Of a DNA stretch of 64,000 nt, positions 63,074-64,000 are shown piece by piece. Source of the DNA: Campylobacter devanensis. Lineage in GTDB: Bacteria > Campylobacterota > Campylobacteria > Campylobacterales > Campylobacteraceae. Location of the stretch: positions 248,001 to 312,000 of the forward strand of contig NZ_CP018788.1 of assembly GCF_002139915.1 (NCBI RefSeq), written 5' to 3'. Within the stretch, counting starts at the first letter, position 1. Every line of letters begins with the position of its first letter. The notes beneath the pieces were generated by a model, which saw only the letters and a list, made by a program, of their open reading frames with translations, was not told where the DNA came from and did not search any database. Made by a program: the position numbers and the translations under genes.

Positions 63074-63316
63074 GTGCGAAAATTTCATAAACCTATTAGA
63101 ATGTGCGTGGTTTGCAAGAGTAGATTTTACCAAGATGAGCTTTATAAATTCCGATCAGTAAATGGTGAAATAGTATTAAATTTATGCAATGCTAGATCGT
63201 TTTATGTTTGTAAAATTTGCATAGAAAAAGATGCAAAAGAGCTAAGAAAACCACTTGCAAAATTTGGAAAAAATAGTATAAATTTAAAGGAGATAATAGT
63301 CAATGGCAAAGATTAG
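63074..63316 (+). CDS. ylxR: YlxR/DUF448 RNA-binding protein
   Basis: An 80-residue protein encoded just before infB, the normal place for YlxR, which modulates RNase P in Gram-positives. It begins at GTG 63074 and reads IRMCVVCKSRFYQDELYKF, then NARSFYVCKICIEK, equivalent to the RTCVGCR and GRGAYVC motifs. The Cys pairs (C-x2-C twice) could hold a metal. Overlaps infB by 14 bases. Confidence 0.9.
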   Translation: MRKFHKPIRMCVVCKSRFYQDELYKFRSVNGEIVLNLCNARSFYVCKICIEKDAKELRKPLAKFGKNSINLKEIIVNGKD

Positions 63317-64000
63317 AATTCACGAAATAGCAAAGGAGCTAGGCTCATCGTCTAAAAAAATTTTAGAGAAAGCAAAAGAGCTAGGCTTTGCGGTGACTAC
63401 TGTCTCAAGCGCTGTAAGTCCAGAAGATGCTGCAAAGCTTTATGATTATGTCCAATCTGGTATAACCCCAGAGGCTAAATCGGCTAAAAAGCCAGCAGTT
63501 AAACAGTCGCTAAAAGAGGAGTCAAAACCAACTATAAAAGATGAGTCACTCAAAACTCAGCTAGTACCTGAGTCAGTAAAAGTAATAGCTGTAGAGTCAA
63601 AACAGCAGCCAGAATCCAACCAAAAAGATGAATCAAAACCTGAGAGTCTAGCAAATTCAAGTATAAATAAAAGGCGTGGCTTAGTAATTGTTAAAAAGAA
63701 AAAAGACGAACAGCCAAAAGTAGAAAAATCTAGTAGTCCAACAATGATAAATAATAAAGCACTTGAATCTATGTTTGGTAGTGGTGAGGAGAGTTTTAAA
63801 AAGAAGAAAAAAGATAAAAAACAATTTCAAGCCACTAAAAAAGAGAGTTCATCAAAGCTTGATTTAATGGGTCTTAGTGAATTTGGTGACGATATTGTAA
63901 TCGATGATGAAGATGTTGTAGTGCTACCAGACCTCACAGTAAAACCGATTGAAACTGAAAGGGTTCAAACTACTAAAAAACCTCTAAATATCTATAAACC
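63303..64000 (+). CDS. infB: Translation initiation factor IF-2, N-terminal part
   Basis: The gene starts at ATG 63303 inside the end of ylxR, with AAAGGAG ten bases upstream, and runs off the window after about 232 codons. The beginning, MAKIRIHEIAKELGSSSKKI, is the IF2 N-terminal domain, followed by VTTVSSAVSPEDAAKLYDYV and a long Lys/Glu/Ser-rich linker (e.g. NKRRGLVIVKKKKDE). The GTPase domain lies beyond the window. Confidence 0.93.
   Translation, partial: MAKIRIHEIAKELGSSSKKILEKAKELGFAVTTVSSAVSPEDAAKLYDYVQSGITPEAKSAKKPAVKQSLKEESKPTIKDESLKTQLVPESVKVIAVESKQQPESNQKDESKPESLANSSINKRRGLVIVKKKKDEQPKVEKSSSPTMINNKALESMFGSGEESFKKKKKDKKQFQATKKESSSKLDLMGLSEFGDDIVIDDEDVVVLPDLTVKPIETERVQTTKKPLNIYK

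Overview
The window is a 64 kb piece of an AT-rich epsilonproteobacterial chromosome, and the gene content and order point to Campylobacter. Markers are the futalosine menaquinone genes (mqnA, mqnP), pseB for the pseudaminic acid of flagellin, the shape peptidases pgp1 and pgp2, pflA, motAB, and blocks whose order matches C. jejuni as I remember it (maeB-gltX-SurA-like; cdsA-dxr-pgp1-tsaD; miaA/mqnP/moaA/queE/queD/rsmE; motAB-fdxA-ndk-rpmF-plsX-fabH; bamA/tyrA/M23/lpxC/thrB/ylxR/infB). Presence of gdhA and of genes I do not know from C. jejuni suggests a relative of C. fetus, C. hyointestinalis or C. lanienae, but the species cannot be fixed from this sequence.

Layout. 0-9.1 kb: envelope and stress genes (eptC, xth, an isochorismatase-family hydrolase, a large MscS-type channel with a coupled 53-residue acidic peptide that is easily missed, beta-carbonic anhydrase, a PAS/degenerate-GGDEF/EAL protein, a methyltransferase). 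9.2-11.6 kb: the zinc importer znuACB. 11.6-17.8 kb: pseB, a PCuAC copper chaperone, pgp2 with a small gene and alr, gdhA, mqnA. 17.8-22.2 kb: the most unusual part, two tandem copies of a module made of a sigma-28-like promoter, a 38-codon gene for a tiny exported peptide (frameshifted in copy 1), a hairpin, and a large EF-hand-like protein of unknown function. 22.2-30 kb: DUF411 protein, malic enzyme, glutamyl-tRNA synthetase, SurA-like chaperone, HemN-like radical SAM enzyme, DsbA-type oxidoreductase, YajQ, D-2-hydroxyacid dehydrogenase. 30-38.3 kb: two uncharacterised genes, cdsA-dxr-pgp1-tsaD, pflA, miaA. 38.3-46.7 kb: mqnP, two uncharacterised genes, moaA, queE, queD, lipoprotein and membrane genes, rsmE, polA. 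46.8-52.6 kb: motAB, fdxA, ndk, yceD-rpmF-plsX-fabH-plsY-folB. 52.7-56.1 kb: a CosR-like response regulator with an adjacent histidine kinase and a Ppx/GppA phosphatase. 56.1-64 kb: bamA divergent from tyrA, M23 peptidase, lpxC, tsaB, thrB, ylxR and the start of infB.

Many genes overlap by 4 bases (ATGA/GTGA) or sit within 10 bases of each other, so most of the window is long operons. Several genes use GTG or TTG starts, and I moved starts inward for xth, the 30 kb gene, cdsA, queE, the lipoprotein, plsY, polA and lpxC where the ribosome binding site and family N-terminus agree. I saw no tRNA, rRNA, CRISPR array, transposase or prophage gene. Gene-order comparisons with C. jejuni are from memory and were not searched.
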